From positions 1,860,001 through 1,924,000 of the forward strand of contig OZ245730.1 of the NCBI GenBank assembly GCA_965227145.1: 64,000 nt of DNA. The letters are read 5' to 3'. The stretch comes from JACKAQ01 sp965227145. GTDB taxonomy: Bacteria; Calditrichota; Calditrichia; RBG-13-44-9; J075. The position numbers and the translations under genes are program-made. The notes beneath the pieces were generated by a model. It was not told where the DNA came from. It worked only from the letters and a program-made list of their open reading frames with translations, and made no database searches. Each line of letters begins with the position of its first letter. The first letter of the stretch is position 1. Shown here piece by piece: positions 43,918 to 54,216 of this stretch.

Positions 43918-45150
43918 TTAGACTTTGGGATTTGCGGTTCCCAGCCGGATCATTTTTACATGCTGGATGCGTCGCCGGCTGGCGCTGATCACAATAAACC
44001 GGTAATCATCAATTTCTATTTGTTCGTTAATTTTGGGAATGTGTCCGATTTTTACCAACAAATATCCCGCCAGCGTTTCGTAATCACCGTCGGGTATTTT
44101 GGTATTTAGCGATTCGTTGAGGTCATCGATTTCGATGCGCGCGTTGATCATCCACGCGTTGTGGCTCAACTTGCGGATCATCAATTCTTTCGGCGAAAAT
44201 TCTACATCGATATCGCCAAAAAGCTCACTGACGAGGTTGGTTGTGGTGACCATTCCGGCAGTGCCGCCGTATTCGTCAAACACAATCGCGATCGAAATAT
44301 TATTCTGTTTGAAAATGGTGAGCAGTTGTGAGCAGCGTTTGGAATCCGGCACAAACATCACTTCGCGGATAATTGATTTGAGATCCGGCGGATTCTGGAA
44401 CAAATCTTTCAGAAAAACTACGCCGACTATCTGATCCAGATTATCGTGATACACCGGTAGTTTGCTGTGTCCGCTTTTTGTGAAATGCCGGTACAGCTCG
44501 TCCAACGAAATTGTGTCTTCAACCGCGATCATTTCTGCACGTGGAATGATCGCTTCGCGCACCCGCAGATTGCGGAATCCGAGCGCGCGCCGCAGATATT
44601 CAGCTCCGCGCGGCGTCACATATTCAGCGATGCTTTCGCTTTCGTGCAGCAAAATTTCGATATCCTGATCAGAGAAAAAACGCTGCACTTCGTGGTTGCG
44701 AAACCCGGCAAAAAACATCAGCGATTCAGAAATTTTACTGATAACAGCAATCATTGGCAGAAACAGGTAATAAAAAAAATGCAGCGGATACGAAACGTAT
44801 TTAATCACCCAGTCCGCAAGGCTGCGGAAGATGGTTTTCGGTAAAATTTCACCAATGATAAGTGTAAGAAAAACAATGCTTAACCAGGTCCATTCCGGTT
44901 CGATAAACCGGTTGAAATAAATGGTTGCCAGCGTCGCAAATGCAACGTTGAAAATGTTATTCCCGATCAGTGTGGAATAGAGAAATTTTTCCGGTTTTTC
45001 CAAAAAAGGGAGGATAATTGCGGCAATGCGTTCATTTTGGCGGCGCCATAATTCCACCCGAACTTTGTTCAGCGAGACAAATGCTGTTTCCGTTCCGGAG
45101 AAGAAAAACGACATCAGCAGAGAAAAAACAATGATGATCAGATAGCCCAT
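43918..45150 (-). CDS. CNNM/CorC-type hemolysin-family transporter
   Basis: 410 residues. N-terminal DUF21 membrane domain, about residues 1-180, with four helices and the start FSLLMSFFFSGTETAF; the pair FSGxETA is typical. Then two CBS domains, about 195-320 (IPRAEMIAVEDT, LPVYHDNLDQIVGVVFLKDL), and a C-terminal CorC/HlyC transporter-associated domain, about 330-405 (IPDGDYETLAGYLLVKIGHIP). Such proteins are linked to magnesium/cobalt or sodium export. It is 21 bases downstream of the M16 protease gene, same strand. Confidence 0.9.
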   Translation of the reverse strand: MGYLIIIVFSLLMSFFFSGTETAFVSLNKVRVELWRRQNERIAAIILPFLEKPEKFLYSTLIGNNIFNVAFATLATIYFNRFIEPEWTWLSIVFLTLIIGEILPKTIFRSLADWVIKYVSYPLHFFYYLFLPMIAVISKISESLMFFAGFRNHEVQRFFSDQDIEILLHESESIAEYVTPRGAEYLRRALGFRNLRVREAIIPRAEMIAVEDTISLDELYRHFTKSGHSKLPVYHDNLDQIVGVVFLKDLFQNPPDLKSIIREVMFVPDSKRCSQLLTIFKQNNISIAIVFDEYGGTAGMVTTTNLVSELFGDIDVEFSPKELMIRKLSHNAWMINARIEIDDLNESLNTKIPDGDYETLAGYLLVKIGHIPKINEQIEIDDYRFIVISASRRRIQHVKMIRLGTANPKV

Positions 45151-45171
45151 TTGCGGCGTTTTTGCCCTCGG

Positions 45172-48087
45172 TTACAACACATTAATAATATTCAGATAAT
45201 CCGGTTTTTGGCGATTGATTTCCTGAAGTGACGATTCGTTTCCGGCGATGGCGACGATGCCGTTGTCCCGGAAATAATCCAGCGCTGCGGCATATGCCAC
45301 AAAATCCGCCGGAGTAGTGGACAAAATTTCATCGCGCAATCGTTGCAAATCGTCGTCCGATTCGCCGATAAGGTAGCGCATCATTGCCGTATTGCCTTTT
45401 TCGTCGGGCAATTCGTAACTGTCAAAATCGCCGATGACGCCAATAATGCTTTTTGTCAGCTCATCCGTGTTGATCCGCGTACCGCGCAAAAATTCGCTGC
45501 ATTGGTCAAATATCTCCAATGTTTTCAAATGGTTAGGATCGCGATACGATAACATCGTGATAATGCCGGAACGCCGGTTAAACTGGCACATTGCCCCATA
45601 CGCGCCACCCTGAACCCGAACGCGATTCCACAGCCAGCCGGTACGCAACAATTTGTTGGCAACCAGCGCAGATCCGTGAAAGGTGTAACCGCTATCAAAA
45701 ATATTGGCGGCTTTTCCCACAAAATTGATTTTTGCGGGGATGCTCAGTCCTTCAAATCCGGTTAGCAGCGCGGTTGTCCACGGTTCCCGGTGGGCTGGTT
45801 TTTGGGGCAGATCGTTGATAAACGCCCGGACTTGCGGCTCGATTTCCCGCCAGTGATCTGCGTCGATAGTGGCGTTGCAAATCAGCGCGTCGCGATTGAT
45901 CAGCGCATCGTGAAATGCCCGGAGATCAGCGACAACGCTATTCCAATCGCTATCGATTCGCGCAACTAACTCACGTAAAAAGATGAGTTGGCTCAGTCCG
46001 CCGATCTTTTCGTTAAAGCGACCGGATTGCGTAAAACAGGCGCTCAACCGGCGCATCACCGTGCCGTGTCCGCTGCTTGTGAGGGCGCTTTCCATTCCGG
46101 AACGGGCATCCAGCGCCATTTGCCGGAAGCGATCCCGGTTATCGAAATTGGGCAGCAGCAGCACATCGCGCAGCAGATCCAGCAATTTTCCGGTTTGCGC
46201 CGCTGTGGTTTTGCCGTCGAACATCAGCCAGGCTGAGGTTTCGCGCGAATTTTTGGGTGTGTAGGCAATCGGTGATTGCGAAATCCCGCCGGTATCGCGT
46301 CCGATCCGTTCGGAAAGCGTGACAAAATCCTCATGTTTTGTGCCCATTTCCAACATCGAGCGACCAAATAACGGGAGGTAGGGGAGCAGTCGTTCGGGAA
46401 TTTGCCGCAAATCGAAGCCGACCGTAAAATACAAAATCCCGCTGGTGAACAAATTGTGATACAACATGGTTTGTTTGCCCGATTCAAGAATATCGATGGG
46501 CAGCGGCGTGTGCTTTTGTTTGAGATCCGACAGTTTCAGCCGGGGGATTTTGGCGAGATCTTCCGGAGAATCTTCCCGGTTTTGCATTTCGCGCAACAAA
46601 TGGGTTTCGTTGATAATTTTATTGCGATCGTCATCGGATAATTCTGCGGCAATTTTGTTCAAATGCGCCGTTTCCTCAGCTGCTTCGCGATCCGCCAGCT
46701 GCGGATCGGGCACCAGCAACACGCGGGTGCGATGGGTATTTTCGATCAAATATTTCTGGATCATTTTTTCGAACATGCGCGGGTTTGCCGCCAAATCCGC
46801 TTTCACAGCGGAAAGAACGTTTTCGAAACCGAGCATTTCGATGGGATCGGCGCCAAAAATCCACGGTGACAAAATCCTGCTCATCAGCGAAAGCCCGCGC
46901 GGCGTTGAACCGGTGTTATTTTCCCGCAGGCGAAATTCCATGGTGTTCATCGCAGCTTCGATGGTGTTTTGCGATAAGCCTTCCCGCACAATTTGCCGCA
47001 ACGCATCGAAAATAATTTTTTCCACTTTTTCCGCATCTTCCGGGTAAATGCCGCGCAAACCGGTTGTGAAATACATTTCCCGCAAACTGCCGGAAAGCCC
47101 GTGCCCGGACAAATCGTCGCCCAAACTGGAATCGATCAGCGCTTTCCACAATGGCGATGCGGGGTTGCCAATCAAAACCTGATCGAGCAGGCTGAAGCGC
47201 AGCCGTTCGGTCAGCGCCAGCGTTTCATCCAGCAGCCAGTTAATGGTGACAATCGATTTTTTGGAAATATCCGTGTCCTGCGGGGCGATGTAAACCAGCT
47301 TTTCCGTGCGCGGCGATTCGAAACGCGGCTGCAGCGGAATTTCCCGGTTTACCGGTTGCGGCTCGAATTGGGACAAATATTCATCGAGCATTTCGAGACG
47401 TTTATCTGGCGCATCATCGCCATAAAAATAAACAAACGCGTTGGAGGGATGATAATACGTTTCGTGAAATTTTTTGAAATATTCATAGTTGAGTGAGGGT
47501 ATTTCCTTCGGATCGCCGCCGGAATCGACTGCGTACAGCCCGTCGGGAAAAATGGAGCGTCGGCTGCCAAAATAAATTGCCCGTTCCGGTGATGAATACG
47601 CGCCTTTCATCTCGTTGAACACCACGCCTTTGAAGCTTAACGGCGACTCGGTGTTCTCCATCTCGTAATGCCAGCCTTCCTGTTTCAATATTTCCGGCGA
47701 AATATTTGGGAAAAATACGGCATCGAGATACACATCCACCAGATTGTAAAAATCCTGTTGATTGGTGCTGGCAACCGGATACACCGTTTTGTCCGGATAG
47801 GTCAGCGCATTCAAAAAAGTATACATCGAGCCTTTCAGCAGTTCCACAAACGGCTCTTTTACGGGATATTTTCGTGATCCGCACAGCACGGAGTGTTCCA
47901 GAATATGCGCCACGCCGTTGGCATTTTCCGGCAATGTGGGGAATGCGACGCTAAACACTTTATTTTCATCATCGTTGACAATTGAGAGGACTTCGGCGCC
48001 GGTTTTGTTGTGGCGATACCTATAGGCAATACCGTTAATTTCCGGGATATTCGATTGTTTGACCAATGTATATGAAGGATGCGACAT
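45172..48087 (-). CDS. M16C-family zinc metalloprotease (PreP-like)
   Basis: 971 residues from ATG 48085-48087; another ATG five codons upstream is possible. The inverted zinc motif is HILEHSVLCGSRKYP (HxxEH), with the distal Glu expected in the following helix (FKGVVFNEMKGAYSS). Length and the two-half clam-shell design match presequence protease/PreP and M16C peptidases, which degrade short unfolded peptides. No signal peptide, so it is probably cytoplasmic. It precedes the CorC-like gene with a 21-base gap. Confidence 0.92.
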   Translation of the reverse strand: MSHPSYTLVKQSNIPEINGIAYRYRHNKTGAEVLSIVNDDENKVFSVAFPTLPENANGVAHILEHSVLCGSRKYPVKEPFVELLKGSMYTFLNALTYPDKTVYPVASTNQQDFYNLVDVYLDAVFFPNISPEILKQEGWHYEMENTESPLSFKGVVFNEMKGAYSSPERAIYFGSRRSIFPDGLYAVDSGGDPKEIPSLNYEYFKKFHETYYHPSNAFVYFYGDDAPDKRLEMLDEYLSQFEPQPVNREIPLQPRFESPRTEKLVYIAPQDTDISKKSIVTINWLLDETLALTERLRFSLLDQVLIGNPASPLWKALIDSSLGDDLSGHGLSGSLREMYFTTGLRGIYPEDAEKVEKIIFDALRQIVREGLSQNTIEAAMNTMEFRLRENNTGSTPRGLSLMSRILSPWIFGADPIEMLGFENVLSAVKADLAANPRMFEKMIQKYLIENTHRTRVLLVPDPQLADREAAEETAHLNKIAAELSDDDRNKIINETHLLREMQNREDSPEDLAKIPRLKLSDLKQKHTPLPIDILESGKQTMLYHNLFTSGILYFTVGFDLRQIPERLLPYLPLFGRSMLEMGTKHEDFVTLSERIGRDTGGISQSPIAYTPKNSRETSAWLMFDGKTTAAQTGKLLDLLRDVLLLPNFDNRDRFRQMALDARSGMESALTSSGHGTVMRRLSACFTQSGRFNEKIGGLSQLIFLRELVARIDSDWNSVVADLRAFHDALINRDALICNATIDADHWREIEPQVRAFINDLPQKPAHREPWTTALLTGFEGLSIPAKINFVGKAANIFDSGYTFHGSALVANKLLRTGWLWNRVRVQGGAYGAMCQFNRRSGIITMLSYRDPNHLKTLEIFDQCSEFLRGTRINTDELTKSIIGVIGDFDSYELPDEKGNTAMMRYLIGESDDDLQRLRDEILSTTPADFVAYAAALDYFRDNGIVAIAGNESSLQEINRQKPDYLNIINVL

Positions 48088-48220
48088 ATTAAATTTTACC
48101 ATAGGTTATCGGTTTCGGTTAGCCGAAGTGCGAACGGCACATCAAATTGAATAGCCGAAATGATACAGAATTTTTTTTCGGAATACAATTAAAAATCTTT
48201 TCGAGAGGGCGCAATGCTGA

Positions 48221-48496
48221 TTATTCGGATTCGTCTGCTTCGTCGGTTTCCGGTTCTTCGTATTCGCCGGAAATGTTTTCGGCGATATCTTGCGCGGCTT
48301 CCAGATAATTTTCGTCAACCAAAATATAGGGTTGCTCATTGGACGTGTTGAAGCCGGATTCGCCAAACGCGGAACCGAGCCAGTTTTTTTTCAACAAACA
48401 GGGAATTTCCTCTGATTTTAAAACATCTGCAATCATTTCCGCGACAATAATGCCGGAAAAGGGACCAATTTTAACCCATTTTCTTTCCTGTTCCAT
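48221..48496 (-). CDS. DUF2007-type signal-transducing-like protein
   Basis: 91 residues, CGGAGGAA before the ATG. The pattern WVKIGPFSGIIVAEMIADVL, then EEIPCLLKKNWLG and YILVDENYLEAAQDIAENI, fits the DUF2007 fold, a small ferredoxin-like alpha/beta domain. The tail is acidic (EEPETDEADESE). Cytoplasmic; the function of the family is unproven. It lies 133 bases upstream of the M16 gene and is divergent from the histidine kinase. Confidence 0.75.
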   Translation of the reverse strand: MEQERKWVKIGPFSGIIVAEMIADVLKSEEIPCLLKKNWLGSAFGESGFNTSNEQPYILVDENYLEAAQDIAENISGEYEEPETDEADESE

Positions 48497-48821
48497 CTAT
48501 AATTCCTCCGGTTTTTGCCAAATTTTTACGGTCAATCTTCAACGATTGCCGGTGCCAAAAGTTGCAGATTGCATGATGCAGCAACCTGTTTCTGTATTAT
48601 ACAATATTATTGAGGCATTTGAAACTGATTAAACCGGCAGAAAAATTTCCAATCCTTTTTGTGGATAAATCCAACCATTGTTATGTACACACAAAGTTTT
48701 TCTCGTCGGATTGAACTGTCGAAAACGTTGTCCGGCAACGTTTATCAATCATTAATCGGCCGCAGTTGCCGATGATGTATCATGTTAAAACTTATACGAA
48801 CTTAACAAAAGTTTGACCAAA
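48497..48821. other. Divergent intergenic region
   Basis: 325 bases between the minus-strand DUF2007 gene and the plus-strand PAS kinase. It must hold both promoters. I see no gene, RNA or repeat in it; a 97-codon plus-strand frame that overlaps the DUF2007 gene is a shadow. Confidence 0.4.
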
Positions 48822-51596
48822 ATGACGCAAACATCACAACTCAAGCAATTGCAGCAGGAAGCCGGTTCCGGCGATCCTTTTGCTGCGCTTTGTTCGGCAA
48901 TGCGCGATGCCGTGCTGGAACTGGACGCCAACGATGCTATCGTTTTTGCAAATGCGGCGGCGGTGCGGCTGAGCGGTTTTTCGGAAAATGAGCTGAAACA
49001 ATTGCCGCTGCAGCAACTGATTCCCGAGTGCAACCGCCGGCCGATCGAAAATTTGCCTGACTTGCAAGCCGTTTACGCGATCGGCAAATCGGGCAAAAAG
49101 ATTCCCGTCGAGATTACCGAATCCAGTTTTATTCACAACGGAAAATCCCGGAAATTACTGGTCATCCGCAATTTAACCGAGCGGGTGAATCTGGAAAATG
49201 CGCTGGCGGAAAATCAGCAGCAGTTGATCGAAAATGAGATCGAGCATAGTTTATTGATGGAATATGCGCCGGTTGGCATCGTGATTCTGGATTTGGACGG
49301 ACGGTTTCTCAACGTGAACCAAAGTTTCTGTAAAATTATCCAGTACCACTGTGCGGAAATATCCGGCAAAAAATTTACCGGATTTGTCCTCCCGAAATAC
49401 AGACAATTGTTACAGCAACAGTTTTTCAAATTGATCCGCGGCGATATCGATCGATTTACCGGGAACATTCGCTTGCTGAACGCAAAAGGGAGCCGGGTTG
49501 AATGCAAAGTGAATATGGGCGTTATCCGGATTAACGAAAAATTCCCGCTCCGTTTTGTGATTGAAATTGAGGACATCACCGAGCGCCAAAAACGCGAGTC
49601 GGAATTGCTGCTGTTCCGGGAAATGGTCAACAACATCAGCGATGCGTTGTATGTAATCGATCCGCAAACCGGCAACATTCTGGATGTAAATGATCGCGCA
49701 TGCACGATGCTCAATTACACCCGCAATGAGTTGCTGAAAAAGAGCGTGATGGACATCGAAGCCGTGTTTACCGGCGAACTGAACTGGGATGATTTTTCGG
49801 CAGTCTTTGTCGAGCAAAAATTGAGGGTTATCAACAGTCAGCATATTAAAAAAGACGGCAGCCTTCTACCCATCGAGGCGAGCATCACCTATGTGGAATT
49901 GAACAAAAAGCATTATTTTATCGGCATCATTCGCGATACGACCGAGCGATTGCGTGAGCAACAGCAATTGGAAGAAAGCCGGGAAAAGCTACGGCGAAGT
50001 GAAGAAAAGCTCCGGCTGACCCTCGAAAATGCGCCGATCGGTATTGTCACCTGCAATCTGGATGGCAAATTTCAAATGGTGAACCAGGCGTTTTCGGCAA
50101 TTACCGGATATTCCGCCGGAGAGCTGGAACATCTGGCAATGTGCAATCTGGTTCACAGCGACGACCGGAAAAAATCGAGATTCCATTTTGATCAGCTAAA
50201 AGAGCTGGAAAACACCTCAATTGCCTTCGAAACACGCCTAATGCGCAAAGATAACGCGCTGATTTATGCCATCATCCGGGCAAATATCATTCTCGATATG
50301 GATCGGCAGCCCTTTCAATTTGTGGTGCAGATCGAAGATTACACCCGCCGGAAAAAAACAGAGGAAGAATTTTTTAAAATTCACGTTCAGAATGAACAGT
50401 TGCTCGATGCCATTACATCGGTGATGATCGGCATTGGACCGGACGGTGTGTTGACCCACTGGAACAGGGCTGCAGAAATACAGTTTGGCATCAGGGAATT
50501 GGATTGCGTTGGTAAACGAATTGACAAAATGATGCTGGATTGGGAATGGACGCGCATTATCAAAAGCATTCAATCGGTAATGAAAACCGGCGAAACTGAG
50601 AAACTGATCGATATCGCATTCAAAAATACCGCCGGAAACGACGGCTATCTGAACCTGACCATCAGCTCCATGACGATGAACAATTTTGCCCGTAGCGGCA
50701 TTTTGATTATCGGGGAAGACACCACTCACCAGAAAATTTTGGAACAACAGTTAAATCAGGCGCAAAAGCTGGAATCCATCGGGCAGCTTGCCGCCGGCAT
50801 CGCCCACGAAATTAACACGCCAATGCAATATACCGGCGATAATATCCGCTTTCTGAAAGACAGTTTTGAAGATTTGAAAGTGGTGCTGGAAAAAATAAAC
50901 CCGTTTATCGAAGCTGCCCAACAGAACCGGCTGGCACCGGAAATGCTGCAGGATATGGTGTTCGCGATAGACAACGCCGATCTCAATTTTATCCTCAGCG
51001 AAACACCGAACGCGCTCAATGAATCTATCGAAGGGGTTGCCCACGTTAGCCGGATTGTCCGGGCGATGAAAGAATTCTCCCATCCCGGGCAGGCGGAAAA
51101 ATCCTGGGCAGACATCAACAAAGCGTTGGAAAGCACCATCACCGTTGCCAAAAATGAGTGGAAATATGTGTCGGAAGTGGAGACCGATTTCCAGCCCGAT
51201 TTGCCAAAAGTGTATTGCCTGGTTGGCGAAATGAACCAGGTTTTTTTGAACATGATTATCAACGCGGCGCACGCGATCGCTGCCGCCCCAAAAACCGGCG
51301 CAACCGGAAAAGGCAAAATTACCATTCTCACAACATCACATGCAAATGAGATTGAAGTGCGCATCAGCGATTCCGGAACGGGTATCCCGGAAAACATCCG
51401 CAGTAAAATTTTCGATCCCTTTTTTACCACAAAAGCGGTTGGCAAAGGCACGGGGCAGGGATTGGCAATTGCCCACAATGTTGTGGTTGTCAAACACGGC
51501 GGCGCTATTTCGTTTGAATCTGAGATGGGCCGCGGCACCACGTTTATTATCCGCCTGCCGCTCAGCCCGGAAGAAATTTCAGTTGCGGCAAACTGA
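48822..51596 (+). CDS. Soluble sensor histidine kinase with five PAS domains
   Basis: 924 residues from ATG 48822 (a TTG three codons earlier is possible; no clear ribosome site at either). PAS/PAC units begin near residues 18, 137, 258, 389 and 516; each has the NxxxxxxxGY-like core (VNQSFCKIIQYHCAE, VNQAFSAITGYSAGE). The dimerisation domain is at about 643-700 with phospho-acceptor His about 662 in AAGIAHEINTPMQY. The ATPase domain, about 770-915, has the N box LNMIINAAHAIAA, and G boxes SDSGTGIPENIR and GTGQGLAIAHNVV. No membrane helix or signal peptide: the kinase is cytoplasmic and senses internal cues, perhaps redox or small ligands. Two response regulators follow in the same direction. 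Confidence 0.92.
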   Translation: MTQTSQLKQLQQEAGSGDPFAALCSAMRDAVLELDANDAIVFANAAAVRLSGFSENELKQLPLQQLIPECNRRPIENLPDLQAVYAIGKSGKKIPVEITESSFIHNGKSRKLLVIRNLTERVNLENALAENQQQLIENEIEHSLLMEYAPVGIVILDLDGRFLNVNQSFCKIIQYHCAEISGKKFTGFVLPKYRQLLQQQFFKLIRGDIDRFTGNIRLLNAKGSRVECKVNMGVIRINEKFPLRFVIEIEDITERQKRESELLLFREMVNNISDALYVIDPQTGNILDVNDRACTMLNYTRNELLKKSVMDIEAVFTGELNWDDFSAVFVEQKLRVINSQHIKKDGSLLPIEASITYVELNKKHYFIGIIRDTTERLREQQQLEESREKLRRSEEKLRLTLENAPIGIVTCNLDGKFQMVNQAFSAITGYSAGELEHLAMCNLVHSDDRKKSRFHFDQLKELENTSIAFETRLMRKDNALIYAIIRANIILDMDRQPFQFVVQIEDYTRRKKTEEEFFKIHVQNEQLLDAITSVMIGIGPDGVLTHWNRAAEIQFGIRELDCVGKRIDKMMLDWEWTRIIKSIQSVMKTGETEKLIDIAFKNTAGNDGYLNLTISSMTMNNFARSGILIIGEDTTHQKILEQQLNQAQKLESIGQLAAGIAHEINTPMQYTGDNIRFLKDSFEDLKVVLEKINPFIEAAQQNRLAPEMLQDMVFAIDNADLNFILSETPNALNESIEGVAHVSRIVRAMKEFSHPGQAEKSWADINKALESTITVAKNEWKYVSEVETDFQPDLPKVYCLVGEMNQVFLNMIINAAHAIAAAPKTGATGKGKITILTTSHANEIEVRISDSGTGIPENIRSKIFDPFFTTKAVGKGTGQGLAIAHNVVVVKHGGAISFESEMGRGTTFIIRLPLSPEEISVAAN

Positions 51597-51733
51597 TGAA
51601 TAACAATAGGTTGTGTAAACAAATATTTGTGATAATTTTGTTGCTCAGGCGATAAATGAGATGTTGTGTCTGATGCACAGAATGACAGTTTTCGGAAAAT
51701 CTGTCGAAGAAACAATAACACAAAGCGAAATGT

Positions 51734-52951
51734 ATGATTCATGACATAAAAAGAAGCCGCATTTTATTCGTCGATGACGAAGCTAAAGTGCTGAACGGCA
51801 TCCGCCGGATGGTACATTCACAAAAACACCGTTGGGAAACAGCGTTTGTGGAAAGCGGAAAAGCGGCGCTGGCAGCGTTGGCGCAGAAGCCGTTCGATAT
51901 CATTGTTTCGGATATGCGGATGCCGGAAATGGACGGTGTGGAACTGATGCAACAGGTGCAACAGCAGTTTCCCGATACCATCCGGATGGTGCTTTCCGGG
52001 CAGGCGGATAAAGAGCAGATCGCCCGTTCCATCGGAATTATTCACCAGTTTCTGACCAAACCGTGCAGCACGGAAATATTGATCGCGACCATCGAACGCG
52101 CAATCAATTTGCGCCAAACCTTTGAAAATGATAAACTTAAAAAACTGGTTTCACAAATCAATGCGATCCCGAGCCTGTCGGCAAATATGCAGGCGCTATT
52201 TTCGGAAATCCAGCAGCCGGAGCCATCGATCAAACGGGTTTCGGCAATTATTGCGGAAGATTTGGGAATGTCCAGCAAAGTGTTGCAGCTCGTCAATTCC
52301 TCATTTTTTGGCGTCGCCGATCGCGTTAACAGCATCGAAATGGCTGTAAAATTGCTCGGGCTGACCATCATCCACGCACTGGTGATCTCATTCCATGTGT
52401 TCTCGGAATTCAGAGTGCCGAAACATTCTACGTTTAATGCGGATGCGCTGTGGGATCACTGCATAAAAGTCAGCGGCATTTCCCGCAAGCTTGCAACGCT
52501 GCATCATTTGAGATACAAAGAATCGGGCGACGCCCAAATTGCCGGACTGCTGCACGATGTGGGAAAAATTGTGCTGGCGGTAAAAATGCCCGCAGAGTTT
52601 GAAAAAATGCAACACGAACTTTCGGGAAATCCGGTGAACCGTTTTGCCATCGAACAGGAAGTTTTTGGCGCAACACATGCGGAAATCGGTGGCTATCTGA
52701 TGGGATTGTGGGGTTTGCCGGATGACGTCGTTTTGGCGATTGTTGAACATCACGATCCGGAAGTGCTGGCAGACCAACCGGTTTCGGCTGCTGCGCTGGT
52801 TTTTGCGGCAAATATTATTTCTCACGAAATTTCAGGTGTTCTGCCGGAAATGCCGGAATTGTTGCTGTCCGAAGTTCAGAAAAAACAGTTGGATGAAATC
52901 CGAAAAGTCTATTTTCAATCGGTTCAATTGGAGGAAATTACCGATGTATGA
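51734..52951 (+). CDS. Response regulator with HDOD output domain
   Basis: 405 residues. Receiver domain 1-130: acidic pair Asp14/Asp15, phospho-acceptor Asp60 in VSDMRMPEMDG, Ser in VLSGQA, Lys in FLTKPC. The HDOD domain, about 150-350, keeps helix features such as DLGMSSKVLQLVNSSFFG and the partial HD signature GLLHDVGKIVLA and VEHHDPE. HDOD proteins act in signalling and motility without a proven enzymatic activity. The gene lies 137 bases after the PAS kinase and overlaps the next regulator by 8 bases, so phosphotransfer from that kinase is likely. Confidence 0.92.
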   Translation: MIHDIKRSRILFVDDEAKVLNGIRRMVHSQKHRWETAFVESGKAALAALAQKPFDIIVSDMRMPEMDGVELMQQVQQQFPDTIRMVLSGQADKEQIARSIGIIHQFLTKPCSTEILIATIERAINLRQTFENDKLKKLVSQINAIPSLSANMQALFSEIQQPEPSIKRVSAIIAEDLGMSSKVLQLVNSSFFGVADRVNSIEMAVKLLGLTIIHALVISFHVFSEFRVPKHSTFNADALWDHCIKVSGISRKLATLHHLRYKESGDAQIAGLLHDVGKIVLAVKMPAEFEKMQHELSGNPVNRFAIEQEVFGATHAEIGGYLMGLWGLPDDVVLAIVEHHDPEVLADQPVSAAALVFAANIISHEISGVLPEMPELLLSEVQKKQLDEIRKVYFQSVQLEEITDV

Positions 52952-54122
52952 CATTCTTTTTGTTGACGACGACCCGAAAATTTTATCGGCATATCGCCGG
53001 AATTTGCGCAATCGTTTCAATATTCACACCGCGGAAAGCGGTGCCGACGGGTTGGCGTTGTTGAAAAAAATAAATTTTCCGGTGGTTGTTGCGGATATGA
53101 CCATGCCGGAAATGAACGGTATCGAATTTTTGAAAGCGGCGCAGGAGATCCGCCCGGATACCGTGCTGATTATGCTTACCGGAAACGCGGATCAAAAAAC
53201 CGCACAGGATGCGGTAAACGAAGGGCATGTGTTCCGTTTTTTGACCAAACCGTGCTCGCTGGATGAATTTTCGCATACGCTGGATTTGGCGTTGAAACAT
53301 CACGAGATCGATGCTGCCGAACAGGAATTGCTGGAAAAAACGTTGACCGGCAGCATCAAAATGTTGGTTGAAGTGTTGACCCTCACCAATCCGGAAGCGT
53401 TCAGCCGGGCGAGCCGGTTGCGGGATATCGCCAAATTTTTGAGTACTGCGTTAAAGTTGCGCAATCCGTGGCGGTTTGAGGTTGCAGCGCTGCTTTCCCA
53501 AACCGGTTGCCTCACATTGTCTGCGGAATTGATGTTGAAAAAAATGATCGGCGAACCGCTGTCTGAATCGGAAATTGAAATGTTTGCCAAACATCCGGCA
53601 ACCGCCGCCGGACTGATCCGCAACATTCCACGGCTGGAAGATGTGGCGATGATGATCCGCGACCAGCGTAAGCCGTTGCGCAGTTTCCCCACGCCATCGG
53701 AAATGCGGGGCAAGCTCGATCAGGCTATCGGTGCCCAGATTCTGAAAGCGGCAATTGATTACGATGAATTGCGGATCAAAAATTTTACCCACCACAGCGC
53801 CATTCGCCGGATGCAGGAACGGGTTGCGGAATACAATCCCAAAATTCTTGCGGCGCTGGAACAGTATCACGGCAACGACGCGGAAGCGGAAGATGAAATC
53901 CGCGCACTGGAAATTGATGCGCTAAAACCGGGCATGTTTTTAAAAGAAAATATCGTGAAATCGCTCGATGGCGCGGTTGTGGTCAGAAAAGGGCAGGAAA
54001 TTTCGCTGCTCATGATGCAGCGATTGAAAAATATGGATCAAAAATTTGGCATCAAACAACCGATTATTGTGACGACCAACAGCCGCACGTTTTATCAATC
54101 CGGATTGACCCGGCTGGATTAG
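52944..54122 (+). CDS. Response regulator with degenerate HD-GYP-like output domain
   Basis: 392 residues from ATG 52944, preceded by GGAGGAAAT; the frame is open far upstream, inside the previous gene. Receiver 1-120: Asp8-Asp9-Asp10, phospho-acceptor Asp51 in VADMTMPEMNG, Thr in MLTGNA, Lys in FLTKPC. The output region, about 135-310, aligns with RpfG-type HD-GYP domains by pattern, but the metal residues are gone: where LHDIGK is expected stands LLSQTGCL, and HHER.DG is replaced by RDQRKP; only KHPATAAGLI keeps its His. A c-di-GMP phosphodiesterase activity is therefore unlikely. A C-terminal segment, about 315-392 (LKPGMFLKENIV), resembles the tail seen in HD-GYP regulators. It is co-translated with the HDOD regulator. 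Confidence 0.82.
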   Translation: MYDILFVDDDPKILSAYRRNLRNRFNIHTAESGADGLALLKKINFPVVVADMTMPEMNGIEFLKAAQEIRPDTVLIMLTGNADQKTAQDAVNEGHVFRFLTKPCSLDEFSHTLDLALKHHEIDAAEQELLEKTLTGSIKMLVEVLTLTNPEAFSRASRLRDIAKFLSTALKLRNPWRFEVAALLSQTGCLTLSAELMLKKMIGEPLSESEIEMFAKHPATAAGLIRNIPRLEDVAMMIRDQRKPLRSFPTPSEMRGKLDQAIGAQILKAAIDYDELRIKNFTHHSAIRRMQERVAEYNPKILAALEQYHGNDAEAEDEIRALEIDALKPGMFLKENIVKSLDGAVVVRKGQEISLLMMQRLKNMDQKFGIKQPIIVTTNSRTFYQSGLTRLD

Positions 54123-54216
54123 TGAACTGTGAATTAAGTTAAGAAAACGGGTTGTTTTTGAAAGAGATTCTTTTTGCTGTAACCGCCAATCTTGCCGGTG
54201 TCCGGTTTGCGAAAAG

